A stretch of DNA of 64,000 nucleotides from Planococcus halocryophilus (lineage in GTDB: Bacteria; Bacillota; Bacilli; Bacillales_A; Planococcaceae): positions 124,001-188,000 of the forward strand of contig NZ_JAKVTG010000005.1 of NCBI RefSeq assembly GCF_022489025.1, given 5' to 3'. The notes beneath the pieces were generated by a model that was not told the origin of the DNA, did not search any database, and saw nothing but the letters and a program-made list of their open reading frames with translations. Shown one piece after another: positions 51,476-61,800 of the stretch (within the stretch, counting starts at the first letter, position 1; each line of letters begins with the position of its first letter). A program made the position numbers and the translations under genes.

Positions 51476-53311
51476 TTGAAAAAGATAACTGCTAAGCATC
51501 ATAGTGCTCAACTCTTCATGATGGTCATTTCGTTAATAGGCTGGTCTCTTGTAGGTTATGCATTGTTTCATTTGCCAGCTATTGAAAAACCGTTTGAATT
51601 ATTAATGCTTCTTAGTTTTATCTTCATTTGCGAACATTATCCGATGCCATTTCGAAAAGGAAACTCTTCTCTAACCTTTCCAATCGTCTTTTTAACCTAT
51701 CTCATTTATGGCATCGAAATGACGATTGTTCTTTATTTTTTAGGAGTACTTCTAACCACTTGGATTTATCGTAGACCGCTGCGCATCATTTTCTTCAATC
51801 CCGCTCAACTGGTTCTTAGTTTTATGGGCGCACATTGGTTTCAAAGCATGTTTATGCCTTTGTTTAGCGGTCCTGACATATCGATGAATTACATTTCTTT
51901 GTTTGTCTTTATTGCTCTTTTCTATATTATTAACAACCTGATTATTGATATCGTTTTGCTTCTTCGTCCTGAAAAATATACGGTTGCAATTTGGGCAGAA
52001 AAAGGCAGAGGCGAACTTTTCAGTTTTGGCATTTCCTTAGTCTATGGTTTTCTTCTTTATTACTTAGGAGGCCAAAATCGAGGCGAAGTGGATATTTTTT
52101 CTTACTTCTTCTTCTTGTCTCCTTTGATCTTTTTGGCAATTATCAGTTCAACCATTTTGAGGCTGCGTGCAGACAAGCAACGCTTGAAAGCCTTGTTTCA
52201 TTTTTCATCCGAATTAAACAAATCTATCCCGACAAAAGAATGGGATAAAGACATAAAGCTTTTGTTGAGTGATGTGGTATTTTACGAAGAAAGCTTTTTG
52301 TTTACAAAAGATGATCAAGACAATTGGCATTTGACCTTCTCAGAAGGTAGCCGTGAAGATGTAAACGAAACACTCCAGAGTGAAGACTTTTCAAAATTAG
52401 AACAAATTCGGTCTACACAAGTTTTTAACAAACAAGATCTTGATCAAGCGCCGCTATCTCGATGCTTTGATAAAAACATGCAAGTTGCGGTATATGCTCC
52501 TTTGATTTTAGATAACGAGTTGATCGGCTGTCTTATCTTAACGAAGATCCGCACCAATAGTTTTGTGGTCGAAGACGTTCACTCGATTTCGACTATTTCA
52601 AACCAATTGGCAATTTTTTTGAAAACTCAATTGCTTTTTAGTGAAAAAGAACAGCGTATTTTGCTTGAAGAACGCAATCGGATTGCACATGATATTCACG
52701 ACGGCATTGCACAAACCTTGGCTGGTGCCGTTATGAAATTTGACAGTGCGGCTCGTAAAATCCCTTCTCACCCACAAGAAGCTCAACAAATGATCAACGA
52801 TAGCAATAACACGTTACGCGAAGGCTTGAAAGAAATCCGTGATTCGATTTATGCATTGCGTCCTCATCCGACTGAAAATCTCAGTTTGGATTTGGCCATT
52901 CAAAAAAAGATTGCTGAAATTAAGAAAAATCACAATAACGGCCTTCAAATTTCCTTTGATAAACGCGGTGTTCAAACACGCTTGAGTTTATTAACGGAAA
53001 AAGTCATTTACTCGATTACGCAAGAAAGCATACAAAACTGTATTAAACATGCGCAAGCAAGCTCGTTAAATATTTTATTGAGCTATCAAAAAGAACAAAT
53101 TTTTCTAAAGATTAAAGATGATGGTGTTGGATTTTCATTGTATGAAGCAATGACGATGGCCATGAAAGAACCCCATTATGGAATTTTGCAAATGAACGAA
53201 GATGCCGCTAAAGTGGGTGCCACACTTCAAATTGAAAGCAGCGAAACAAAAGGCACAGAAATCATCGTACGAATACCGAAGATGGGGTTTGAAGGGGGAT
53301 TATTAGAATGA
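51476..53311 (+). CDS. Two-component sensor histidine kinase (NarL-partner, HisKA_3 type)
   Basis: 611 residues. About seven hydrophobic segments in the first 225 residues form an uncharacterised membrane sensor; a GAF-like domain follows (about 240-385); then the HisKA_3 box RNRIAHDIHDGIAQTLAGAV with the phospho-accepting His (near 405), and an HATPase_c domain (SIQNCIKHAQASS-like N box, IKDDGVGFSLYEA G1 box, GTEIIVRIPK end). It resembles DegS/LiaS/NarX kinases. The start is TTG at 51476. The response regulator gene overlaps by four bases, so the pair is certain. Confidence 0.9.
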   Translation: MKKITAKHHSAQLFMMVISLIGWSLVGYALFHLPAIEKPFELLMLLSFIFICEHYPMPFRKGNSSLTFPIVFLTYLIYGIEMTIVLYFLGVLLTTWIYRRPLRIIFFNPAQLVLSFMGAHWFQSMFMPLFSGPDISMNYISLFVFIALFYIINNLIIDIVLLLRPEKYTVAIWAEKGRGELFSFGISLVYGFLLYYLGGQNRGEVDIFSYFFFLSPLIFLAIISSTILRLRADKQRLKALFHFSSELNKSIPTKEWDKDIKLLLSDVVFYEESFLFTKDDQDNWHLTFSEGSREDVNETLQSEDFSKLEQIRSTQVFNKQDLDQAPLSRCFDKNMQVAVYAPLILDNELIGCLILTKIRTNSFVVEDVHSISTISNQLAIFLKTQLLFSEKEQRILLEERNRIAHDIHDGIAQTLAGAVMKFDSAARKIPSHPQEAQQMINDSNNTLREGLKEIRDSIYALRPHPTENLSLDLAIQKKIAEIKKNHNNGLQISFDKRGVQTRLSLLTEKVIYSITQESIQNCIKHAQASSLNILLSYQKEQIFLKIKDDGVGFSLYEAMTMAMKEPHYGILQMNEDAAKVGATLQIESSETKGTEIIVRIPKMGFEGGLLE

Positions 53312-53943
53312 TTCAAGTATTATTGGTTGATGATCACGCAATTTTACGCGATGGGTTAAAAACATTAATCGCGCAAGAAGAAGATATGGAAGTGATTGGT
53401 GAAGCAACGGGCAGTACGCAATTGATCGACATGCTGCCAAGCGTTTCGCCAGATATTATTATGATGGATATTAACATGCCACAAATGAATGGCATTGAAC
53501 TGACTCGCTGGGTTAAAAGCAATTATCCTTCGATTAAAGTAATCGTCTTGACGATGTACAATAACGATGAATATTTCATGGCTGCCATTCGAGAAGGTGC
53601 CGATGGTTACTTGCTAAAAGACTCTCCTTCTAAAGATGTGATTGATGCCATTCGGACAGTCGCTGGCGGTGAATCGGTGATTCCACCAGGCATGACCAAG
53701 AAATTATTATCTATGCATAAACAAGAAAACAACCAAGAAGACAAAACCTTAACACCTCGTGAAATGGAAGTATTACTCGTTTTAGTTGAAGGACTATCAA
53801 ATAAAGATATCGCGACTCGGCTGTATATTAGCGATAAAACGGTAAAAATCCACGTCAGCAATATATTCAAGAAGTTTGACGTGAAAAGCCGCTCGCAAGC
53901 GATTATCTTTGCCGTCCAAAACAATTTAGTGCCGTTAAGATAA
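53308..53943 (+). CDS. NarL/FixJ family response regulator
   Basis: 211 residues. Receiver domain with the acidic pocket (LLVDDHAIL), phospho-acceptor Asp in IIMMDINMPQMNG (near 54), Thr in VIVLTMY and Lys in LLKDSP; LuxR-type HTH at the end (LTPREMEVLLVLVEGLSNKD, LYISDKTVKIHVSNIFKKF). It pairs with the kinase whose gene it overlaps. Lying directly before two secreted S8 proteases, it may control exoenzyme genes as DegU does, but that is an inference. Confidence 0.92.
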   Translation: MIQVLLVDDHAILRDGLKTLIAQEEDMEVIGEATGSTQLIDMLPSVSPDIIMMDINMPQMNGIELTRWVKSNYPSIKVIVLTMYNNDEYFMAAIREGADGYLLKDSPSKDVIDAIRTVAGGESVIPPGMTKKLLSMHKQENNQEDKTLTPREMEVLLVLVEGLSNKDIATRLYISDKTVKIHVSNIFKKFDVKSRSQAIIFAVQNNLVPLR

Positions 53944-53952
53944 CAATTTTTT

Positions 53953-54000
53953 AAAAGGCGTATACCTCTACTACTTAAGTAGTAGAGGTATACGCCTTTT
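53953..54000 (+). terminator. Perfect 48-base palindrome terminator
   Basis: AAAAGGCGTATACCTCTACT and its complement meet without a loop (CTACTACTTAAGTAGTAG centre), followed by TAT. It ends the two-component transcript; the TACTAC/GTAGTA core also recurs upstream of protease genes. Confidence 0.8.
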
Positions 54001-54098
54001 TATGTAGGAAGAAATACGTCTCGCGATGAATGGCGTTAACCCGCAATAAATGAAATCATTATAAGAAGAAAAATTCTGAAAATACTAGGAGGATAACC

Positions 54099-55553
54099 AT
54101 GAAGAGATTATTGATCGTTATCAGCGCACTTTGTTTAGCACTTGGTCTTGCATTCAATCCTTTTTCATTAAACCAAACTTCAGCTAATACAGAAGGAGTT
54201 ATCATCGACCAAAAACTGCAAAACTTATTACAAAATCGATTAACACCGATCGAAGTAATCATTACATTCAAAAACAGCGACAGCAATCTTCAAGTACTTG
54301 AAAGCTTAGGCATTTCAAATGCGCAACTGTTTCAAAGCTTACCAATGGCAGGAGCATCTGTAACACCGGCTCAAGTAACGAAATTAGCCGAGTCAGCAGA
54401 TATTCTTTCTATTTATTACAACGCACCGCTTCAATATGAAAACGAAACTTCTACTTCTGTAACTGGCGTTGACCAAGTTCGTGAAGATCCAGAATTCCGA
54501 GCTGCTAATGGCGGAATGCCGATTACTGGTAAAAACATCGGCGTTGTCATCAATGACAGCGGTGTTGACGGCACGCATAAAGATCATCAGCTTGGTAAAA
54601 ACCTTGTACAAAATGTTATGGCGAATATTAACTTAAATAGCACAGTCGGTTTAGTACCGGTTGCATACCTTGAAAATATTCCGAATACAGATTCTACTTC
54701 TGGACATGGAACACACGTTACCGGTATTGTTGGCGGAACTGGTGCAATGTCTGGTGGTAAGTACGAAGGCGTTGCACCTGGTGCAAACTTAATCGGATAC
54801 GGTTCAGGCGCTGGAATTGCAATCATGGACACAATCGGAGGATTTGACTACGCCCTAACGCATCAAACAGAATATAATATTCGCGTCATCACTAACTCAT
54901 GGGGTGACACGAGCGACTCAAATACAGATTTCGACCCGAATCACCCAATCAATATTGCAACTAAAAAATTATACGATCGCGGCATTACAACTGTTTTCTC
55001 TGCAGGAAATGCTGGTTCTGGAGCATCAACCATTTCTGGTAACTATAAAAAAGCACCTTGGGTTGTGACAGTAGCTGCTGGAGATTCTTCTAAAAATCTA
55101 GCTAGCTTCTCATCACGTGGCGTTAAAGATAAAGGTGGCACTGTCGTTATTGACGGCGAAACGTTTACTTGGGGAGATCGCCCGACAATCACTGCTCCAG
55201 GCGTTGATATCGTTTCAACGCGCGTTTTCACACCACTATCAGCGTTAAGTGCTGATAAAGATGCAACAGGAATTTCACCGGCACATTTGCCGTATTACAC
55301 AACATTCAGCGGAACATCGATGGCTGCTCCACATGCAGCAGGCATCATTGCATTAATGCTCGAAGTAGATCCTACTCTATCCCCTGCTGAAATTAAAGAA
55401 TTGATGCAACAAACAGCTACAACAATGCCAGGATATGAAACATGGGAAGTTGGCGCAGGTTACGTAAACGCGTATGCAGCAATCCAAGCGATTAAAGCAG
55501 AGGATCTTGCTCCAGCAACTCTTGTTCCAACGAAAAAAAAAAGTAAAAAATAA
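54099..55553 (+). CDS. Secreted S8 family serine peptidase (subtilisin-like)
   Basis: 484 residues. Signal peptide (MKRLLIVISALCLALGLAFN), an I9-type propeptide (~35-120: EVIITFKNSDSNLQVLESLG), and the subtilase core: Asp in GVVINDSGVDGTHKDH (near 151), His in SGHGTHVTGIVGG (near 202), oxyanion Asn in FSAGNAGSG and Ser in FSGTSMAAPHAAG (near 407). All triad residues are present, so it should be an active exoprotease. The Lys-rich tail (PTKKKSKK) ends the protein without an anchor. AGGAGG precedes the ATG. Close paralogue of the next gene, from a tandem duplication. Confidence 0.93.
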   Translation: MKRLLIVISALCLALGLAFNPFSLNQTSANTEGVIIDQKLQNLLQNRLTPIEVIITFKNSDSNLQVLESLGISNAQLFQSLPMAGASVTPAQVTKLAESADILSIYYNAPLQYENETSTSVTGVDQVREDPEFRAANGGMPITGKNIGVVINDSGVDGTHKDHQLGKNLVQNVMANINLNSTVGLVPVAYLENIPNTDSTSGHGTHVTGIVGGTGAMSGGKYEGVAPGANLIGYGSGAGIAIMDTIGGFDYALTHQTEYNIRVITNSWGDTSDSNTDFDPNHPINIATKKLYDRGITTVFSAGNAGSGASTISGNYKKAPWVVTVAAGDSSKNLASFSSRGVKDKGGTVVIDGETFTWGDRPTITAPGVDIVSTRVFTPLSALSADKDATGISPAHLPYYTTFSGTSMAAPHAAGIIALMLEVDPTLSPAEIKELMQQTATTMPGYETWEVGAGYVNAYAAIQAIKAEDLAPATLVPTKKKSKK

Positions 55554-55570
55554 AAAATAAGTTTTGACCG

Positions 55571-55590
55571 CCCCCTATTTATATAGGGGG
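55571..55590 (+). terminator. Terminator of the first S8 protease gene
   Basis: CCCCCTAT / ATAGGGGG stem with a TTAT loop, followed by TATTTTTTT. Confidence 0.9.
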
Positions 55591-55740
55591 TATTTTTTTG
55601 CCCTTCTACGCCATTGGTAGTAATTTGCCTAGGACCTTCGGGAACGGAAAATACAACCTCTGCGTAATAGGCAAGCTATAGTAAAAAGATGATAATTAAA
55701 TTAAGATTTTTCAAACTATTGAGAAAAGGAGAATGATGAA

Positions 55741-58194
55741 ATGAAAAAGATTTTGTTGATCGTTACGATGTTGTTCTTGATCTTCCCAGCTTTCTCTACC
55801 GCTAATGCAAACAGCTCGCAGTCAACTACTACTGCACAGGTAGATGAAAAAGTCTGGTCGGCTCTTTCCAAAGGAGCGACAGAAGTTATTGTTACATTCC
55901 GAGGAGATCAAAAACCCACAGAGGCTCAGCTTGATCTGCTGGAAGGGTTAGGAATTAAATCCGCCATTAGTATGCAGAGCCTCCCAATTGTGGGTGCTTT
56001 CGCAACAAAACAACAAATCGAAGAACTAGCGCAAAACCCTGAAGTACAATCTGTTTTCTTAAACGAAAAACTTGAGTATTTCAATGCTGATGCCAACATG
56101 ATTACGGGCGTTGATAAAGCACAAAATGATAATAACTTCAGAAAACAAAATGGTGGATTACCGGTTTCTGGTGATGGTATCGGAGTGGTTGTCAATGACA
56201 GCGGCGTTGATGGCACACATAAAGACCATGAACTTGGTAGAAATCTTGTACAAAACGTTTTAGGATCAACAAATCTTCAAAGCATCACAGGCATTCTTCC
56301 CGTTTCTTATACAGAAGACGTTCCAAACACTGACACAAACTCTGGACACGGTACTCACGTAGCTGGAACTGTTGGCGGTACTGGCGCAATGTCTGGTGGT
56401 AAATACGAAGGAGCCGCTCCTGGCGCTGACTTGATCGGCTATGGTTCTGGTGGTGCATTATTCGTCCTTGATGGTATCGGAGGTTTCGATTACGCGATTA
56501 CGCATCAAACAGAATACAATATCCGTGTGATCACAAACTCATGGGGTTCTGGTGGAGATTTTGTACCAACTCACCCGATCAACTTAGCTAGTAAAAAAGC
56601 GTATGACCGCGGAATCGTTGTTTTATTCGCCGCTGGTAACGCAGGTCCTGGTTCAGATACACACAATCCATATGCAAAAGCTCCTTGGGTCATTTCAGTT
56701 GGAGCTGGTGAAAAAGATGGTACGCTTGCTGACTTTTCTTCTCGCGGAACAAAAGATGTAGGTGGCACATTTGACCTTCACGGAAAAACTTGGTCTTGGA
56801 AAGACGAACCTTCTATCGTTGCTCCTGGCGTTGATATTGTATCAACAAGAACGGTTTCTCCAGTTACATCATTAGCAGCAGAAAAAGATGCGACAACACT
56901 TGAACCAGCACATCTTCCTTATTACACGACGATGAGCGGAACTTCAATGGCAACACCGCACGTAGCAGGAATCACAGCATTACTGTTAGAAGCAGATCCA
57001 ACACTTTCACCTGACGAAGTAAAATCACTTCTTCAAAACACGGCGACAAACATGCCAGGTTATGAAACATGGGAAGTTGGCGCTGGCTATGTAAATGCTT
57101 ATGCAGCACTCGATTCAATTTTCAACAACAAAACATATGGTGCAACATTAAACAGCGAAAAAACATTTAATGCGAACGTTTCAGAACAAACAAAACGCGA
57201 AGATTTCTCAGTTGATTATGTAGTAGCTAAAAGTACACAACATAACTTTTCTGTAGAACAAGGCGTTTCGATCTTGTCTGCAAAAGTAAATGCAGAAGGT
57301 CTTCTTGGAGAAACAGGTAACCCAGTAAACTTGGTCCTAATTTCTCCAGACGGCACAGAATACAGCTCAGGTATTAGTTTATTGTTTGCGACAACTTATG
57401 ACCGTACTGTTATTGTTAACAACCCAGTTCCGGGTCAATGGAAAGCAGAAGTCCGCGGCTTACGCGGCAATGATGCAAATCCGGTTGGCCTTGCATTTCC
57501 GGAAACAGTAGAAGGCGTTCTTTCGTTCACAAAAGTAAATGGCATCACTGGACTAACTGATATCGCGGGTCACGCTGCAGAACCAGCAATCGCGATGGGC
57601 GTCAAAAACCATTTATTCGATTCTAACTCTCAAGGGAAATTTAGACCTGATGCTAAACTAACTCGTGCAGATCTTGCTACTTACTTAGTAATGGGTGCTG
57701 AAATTCGTCAAAGCCTTCCTGGAACAGCAAGCTTTAACGACATTTCTTCTGACTTCACTCCATTTGCAGAAGCCGTTACAGCTAAAGGATCAGCTTTCCG
57801 TGATTATGCTCAATTCGCTAATGGCGTTATGAAAGCAAAAGCAAGCGGTAAATTCGATCCGACAGGGAGCGTAACAAAAGCTGAACTTGCTTACTCATTA
57901 GTTCAAAGTTTAGGTTTGCAAAAACAAGCAGAATCTTTCTCAGGCAACGTAACCGTTCAATATAAAGATGAACGTATTGCGATTAAAGACCAAGACAGCA
58001 TCCCTGCTGACTTGAAAGCATATGTTCAACTTGCACTAGACCTTAACATCTTAAACGCTCAGTTCTCAGTTACTCAAGGTAAATATGATCTTGTACCAAC
58101 AGTACAAGCAACATTTAACCCTAGTGAGCAAGTATTACGCGGTGATTTCGCGGTAGCATTTAGCCGCCACCACGAAGCATTCTTCACAAACTAA
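55741..58194 (+). CDS. Secreted S8 serine peptidase with SLH-like C-terminal repeats
   Basis: 817 residues. Signal peptide (MKKILLIVTMLFLIFPAFST), propeptide, and subtilase core with Asp in VVNDSGVDGTHKDH, His in SGHGTHVAGTVGG, Asn in FAAGNAGPGS and Ser in MSGTSMATPHVAG. A beta-rich domain (about 465-595) follows, then about three S-layer-homology-like repeats (GLTDIAGHAAEPAIAMGVKN, GKFRPDAKLTRADLATYLV; ANGVMKAKASGKFDPTGSVT; end region with FNPSEQVLRGDFAVAFSR). SLH repeats tie proteins to cell-wall polymers, so this paralogue is probably wall-bound while its neighbour is free. AAAGGAG precedes the ATG. Confidence 0.92.
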   Translation: MKKILLIVTMLFLIFPAFSTANANSSQSTTTAQVDEKVWSALSKGATEVIVTFRGDQKPTEAQLDLLEGLGIKSAISMQSLPIVGAFATKQQIEELAQNPEVQSVFLNEKLEYFNADANMITGVDKAQNDNNFRKQNGGLPVSGDGIGVVVNDSGVDGTHKDHELGRNLVQNVLGSTNLQSITGILPVSYTEDVPNTDTNSGHGTHVAGTVGGTGAMSGGKYEGAAPGADLIGYGSGGALFVLDGIGGFDYAITHQTEYNIRVITNSWGSGGDFVPTHPINLASKKAYDRGIVVLFAAGNAGPGSDTHNPYAKAPWVISVGAGEKDGTLADFSSRGTKDVGGTFDLHGKTWSWKDEPSIVAPGVDIVSTRTVSPVTSLAAEKDATTLEPAHLPYYTTMSGTSMATPHVAGITALLLEADPTLSPDEVKSLLQNTATNMPGYETWEVGAGYVNAYAALDSIFNNKTYGATLNSEKTFNANVSEQTKREDFSVDYVVAKSTQHNFSVEQGVSILSAKVNAEGLLGETGNPVNLVLISPDGTEYSSGISLLFATTYDRTVIVNNPVPGQWKAEVRGLRGNDANPVGLAFPETVEGVLSFTKVNGITGLTDIAGHAAEPAIAMGVKNHLFDSNSQGKFRPDAKLTRADLATYLVMGAEIRQSLPGTASFNDISSDFTPFAEAVTAKGSAFRDYAQFANGVMKAKASGKFDPTGSVTKAELAYSLVQSLGLQKQAESFSGNVTVQYKDERIAIKDQDSIPADLKAYVQLALDLNILNAQFSVTQGKYDLVPTVQATFNPSEQVLRGDFAVAFSRHHEAFFTN

Positions 58195-58200
58195 TCAACA

Positions 58201-58238
58201 AAACCCCGTAGTTGCCAAACTGGCAGCTGCGGGGTTTT
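58201..58238 (+). terminator. Terminator of the SLH protease gene
   Basis: 17-base stem AAACCCCGTAGTTGCCA / TGGCAGCTGCGGGGTTT (two G-U pairs) with an AAC loop, followed by TT. Confidence 0.9.
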
Positions 58239-58259
58239 TGCTGTTCTTGAGTGCAAACA

Positions 58260-58748
58260 CTACTTTAAAAATTGCGTTACCTCTTCACTATTTTCTACAT
58301 GCGCTTGGATAAGCTCTTTTAGTTTTTCTTCACTCTCAATTTCTCTTAAGTTTACTTTGTACCAGCCTTCTAGTTCTTCTCTCGTTAGTTTAAACTCTTC
58401 GACACCATCCACTGTTTCAAACTTCAGCATGACCCAGTCCACATTTTGGATTAACGTAAATAAATAAGAAGCGTTATTAATAACGGTTTCATGTAGATCG
58501 ATAGCTGATTCTGACCAATCATAGTCGACAATGATTCCATAAGGTTGTTCTTTCGTTTGAAGTTCGATTCCTCGAAAATAGTCAGCTCCTTGCAAGTGGA
58601 TCACCGTATTCACCACTGCATTATTATCCCCTACATACGAATCTTTATAGTTAAATAAATCATCAAATGAATTGTCTGCCTTGAAATTACAGGCACTTAA
58701 TAAAGTCAGGACCACTAACAAAACCAAAGCTTTCTTCAGTCGATTCAA
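58260..58748 (-). CDS. Lipoprotein, DUF4825-like
   Basis: 162 residues. MNRLKKALVLLVVLTLLSAC is a lipoprotein signal with the lipid-bearing Cys at 20. The mature part starts FNYKDSYVGDNNAVVNTVIH, which matches the 'YxxSYVGDNxAV' opening of DUF4825 proteins. Family function unknown, often part of larger regulators of peptidase type. Convergent with the SLH protease gene. Confidence 0.75.
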   Translation of the reverse strand: MNRLKKALVLLVVLTLLSACNFKADNSFDDLFNYKDSYVGDNNAVVNTVIHLQGADYFRGIELQTKEQPYGIIVDYDWSESAIDLHETVINNASYLFTLIQNVDWVMLKFETVDGVEEFKLTREELEGWYKVNLREIESEEKLKELIQAHVENSEEVTQFLK

Positions 58749-58829
58749 TTTCCCTCTCCCTTTTTATTCTTCTCCATTACTTTAACGATTCAAGCCTTCT
58801 GGAGTTTCATTGTGTGCAAACCAAATCAA

Positions 58830-58870
58830 AAACCGTTAGAGAAAAATGGTGAATTTTTCTCTAACGGTTT
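58830..58870 (-). terminator. Terminator of the M36 protease gene
   Basis: Perfect 18-base stem AAACCGTTAGAGAAAAAT and complement with a five-base loop, followed on the minus strand by TGATTTGG. Confidence 0.88.
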
Positions 58871-58893
58871 TATAGTTAAGACGTATATAGTTT

Positions 58894-61800
58894 TTAATAT
58901 GGGCTTAGAGCTGTAAATGTGAATGGTACGTTTGCTCCACTGTACAATCCAACATAGACGTAAGCAGTGCCACCAGGAATGACTCCTGTTTCATCAGCTC
59001 CAGAAGTAGCAACTGATCCGATGACTTCAAAGTTCTTGTTATAGAAATAAACGTCATAATCGTAGTCACTTTCTGCTGAGCTTGTCAGGTTAAATGTATG
59101 AATTCCGTCTCCGTATGGCGAAGGCAACGTCACTACGTAACCGTCCAAACCTTGTGTCGTCGGAGTTGGATTTTGGGTAGTCACAAATTCATTTTCCGTT
59201 ACCGCAAGGGTCGCACCCACATCAGCTAAGTTGCCGATGCCTGTTCCAGCATTTCCTGCTGTGACTGTCCCTGTAGCTACAAATGGCTCTTCAGGCTCTA
59301 GCACAAGCGGCGAAATTTTTGTTTTGCCTGGTCCGAATGCTTGCAGTTCAGCTACTTGAATATAGCCAGCTGCATTGTTTTGTGCGTTTTTCACAACCAG
59401 TTTCAAGTATTTCGCTTCTACTGTTTTTTCTAGTTCGTATTCTTTGTAGTGTAAATCAGGTGTAGCTGGACGTGGAATCGAAGCTGTAAATTCACTGTCT
59501 ACAATCTCCGTCCACGTTTCCCCGTCTATAGAAGAAAGTACCGTAAAGTCTTTGATTGTCGCAAATCTTCCTTTGGAGATGTCTTTAAAGGCACTGACGT
59601 TGACGCTAGACACTTTAACCGCTTTATCCGTTGCCAAATCAACAACAAATTCTGCGCCTGTAAAGCCGCCTTCTTGAGCTTCAGATGCGTATACACTCGC
59701 TTCTGTATCATCAATGGCCATTTTCACTTGGTTGCTGTCAGACTCACTAGACACGCTCGTAACTGCTGCACCATTTGATGAAGAGGCAACATTTGGTTCT
59801 AACGAAATTTTCAGTGCTTTGTTTTTACCTGTATCAATTTCAACATCTTTTAGTGTGCGTGAACCAAAGCCTTTTGCTTGGATGGTGATGTCGTAAGTCC
59901 CTGCTAGCATCGGAACGCCAAATGCGCCTTTTTCTGCTGTTTTCGTAACGGCACTTGTTCTAGCTTCATATTCACCAATAATGATGCGAACATCTTCAAC
60001 TGGTTTATTCGTAGCGGCGTTAATAATCTTGCCGGCGAACAAACCATTTTTGTCATTTATCGGATGGTTATAAGCAGGTGTTGGGTCGGTATCGTTGCCG
60101 CCATTTGAAGCTGCATTAAATCCTAACCCGCGACTTGCAAAGGCTGCCCACAATGTGTCGTAATGTTTCCCGCCGTAACGTTCTGTATCGGCCGCAATGA
60201 TGGCATCGCGCATATCTACCATTGACGGATTGGGAGCAGAAATTGGCATCGCATCGATGACCAATTGCTCAACAACTTTCTCACCTGCTTCTTTGCCAAG
60301 TGACGCTAGCAAATCTTCTCTAACTTTCCAAAGAATCGCAGCCCAAATTTCTCCGTCTGCGTGAACTTCAGGTCCGATAATATCAAAGCCGATATCACCG
60401 TATTGCAATGGGCTATCTTCTAACGCCCAGCTGCGAATTCCACGTTCTTCGTTGCCTGTTACGTAAGCACCAACAACCGCTTTGTCTTGCAAGTTATTTT
60501 TGATCAAGTAATGCATCGCAAACCAATCTCCCCAAGCTTCACCCATCGAACCTGCCTGGTGGCTGCCAAGAGACTCTCCGCCTGCGACTAAGCGTGTAGA
60601 CAATGCGTGAGAATATTCATGATAAATAATTCCTGCATCGTAATCGCCGTCTGCATATTCACCTTCAAACGCGCCTGCAATCGGCTCCCATAAGAACATC
60701 CCGCTCCATGCCGGCAGCCCGTCTGGTAAGGTCAGCATATAAGCGTTATCGCGACCCGTGTAGGTTGGTTCCCCGCCTGACGCCGCTCCTGCTTGAACCA
60801 ATCCCATAATGGCATCGCCCTCAGAGCCGCCTTTGCCAAAGTTTGTTGTTTGAAGATTTCCTGCCCCTTCAACCCATCCAAGTTTATAGAAATAATCATG
60901 GAACAAATTGTGGTGATAAAATAGATTCGTTGTTGCACTGTTGACGTCTTCTGCATAAGAAGGCGGCAATGCTTGCCCCTTACTCTTTTGCCAAGCATTT
61001 AAGAATGGGTATTTAAATTGTCCTAATGGATTAACCGGTCGAACCGCTTGATCGGCTGGCGCTAAAAAGTTACTCCAGTTGGCAAACGAATTTGCATTGT
61101 TCCCAAGTGTCGTAACGCCAAGTTCACTTGTCGGAAGTAACCAGCCATTTGGTGAAGCAGCAGCGTCACCTTTAAAGGATTTATTGACCATCGTCCCACC
61201 TTTAGATGACCCCGGATAGTTTTCAAAAATCGCACCTTCGGGATTTAAATGTTGAACAAGTGAACGTTCGTATAGCCGTTCTCCTGTTTTTGCATCAATA
61301 ATCACTTCTGCACCTTCTTGAAGTTCTTCGATATACAAGACGCGGTAAACCGGTCTCATTTCATCGCCTTTCGAAAATACCGCTTTTTTGACGTATTGTT
61401 TTGTCGGTAATACATTGTTCCCGTCAAACACTTTCCAACCATTTGCTTGTCCTGCTGCTTTAGCTGTATACGATAAATTTGGTTGTTCTAATGAAATGAC
61501 TTTGTTTAATGCATCTGCTTCGGATAACGCAAAGTCATTTACAAAAGATTTTGCTTTCGACAAATTGCCTGTTACGGATAATATCTGTCCCGATTTATTG
61601 ACCGCGACAATTACGCGTCCACCAAAAATTGACTCGATTCCGTCAAATGATTGTTGGAATGTAACAGGTTGAAGACCTGTGCCAGGCACTTTATAATTGC
61701 GAATTACTTTTAAGGAATCGATATCTTTTTCAGCTAATCCAAAAACTTCAGCGTTGGCTTTTAACCAGCCGCGCGCAATTGTCTCTGCAGAACCTGAAGA

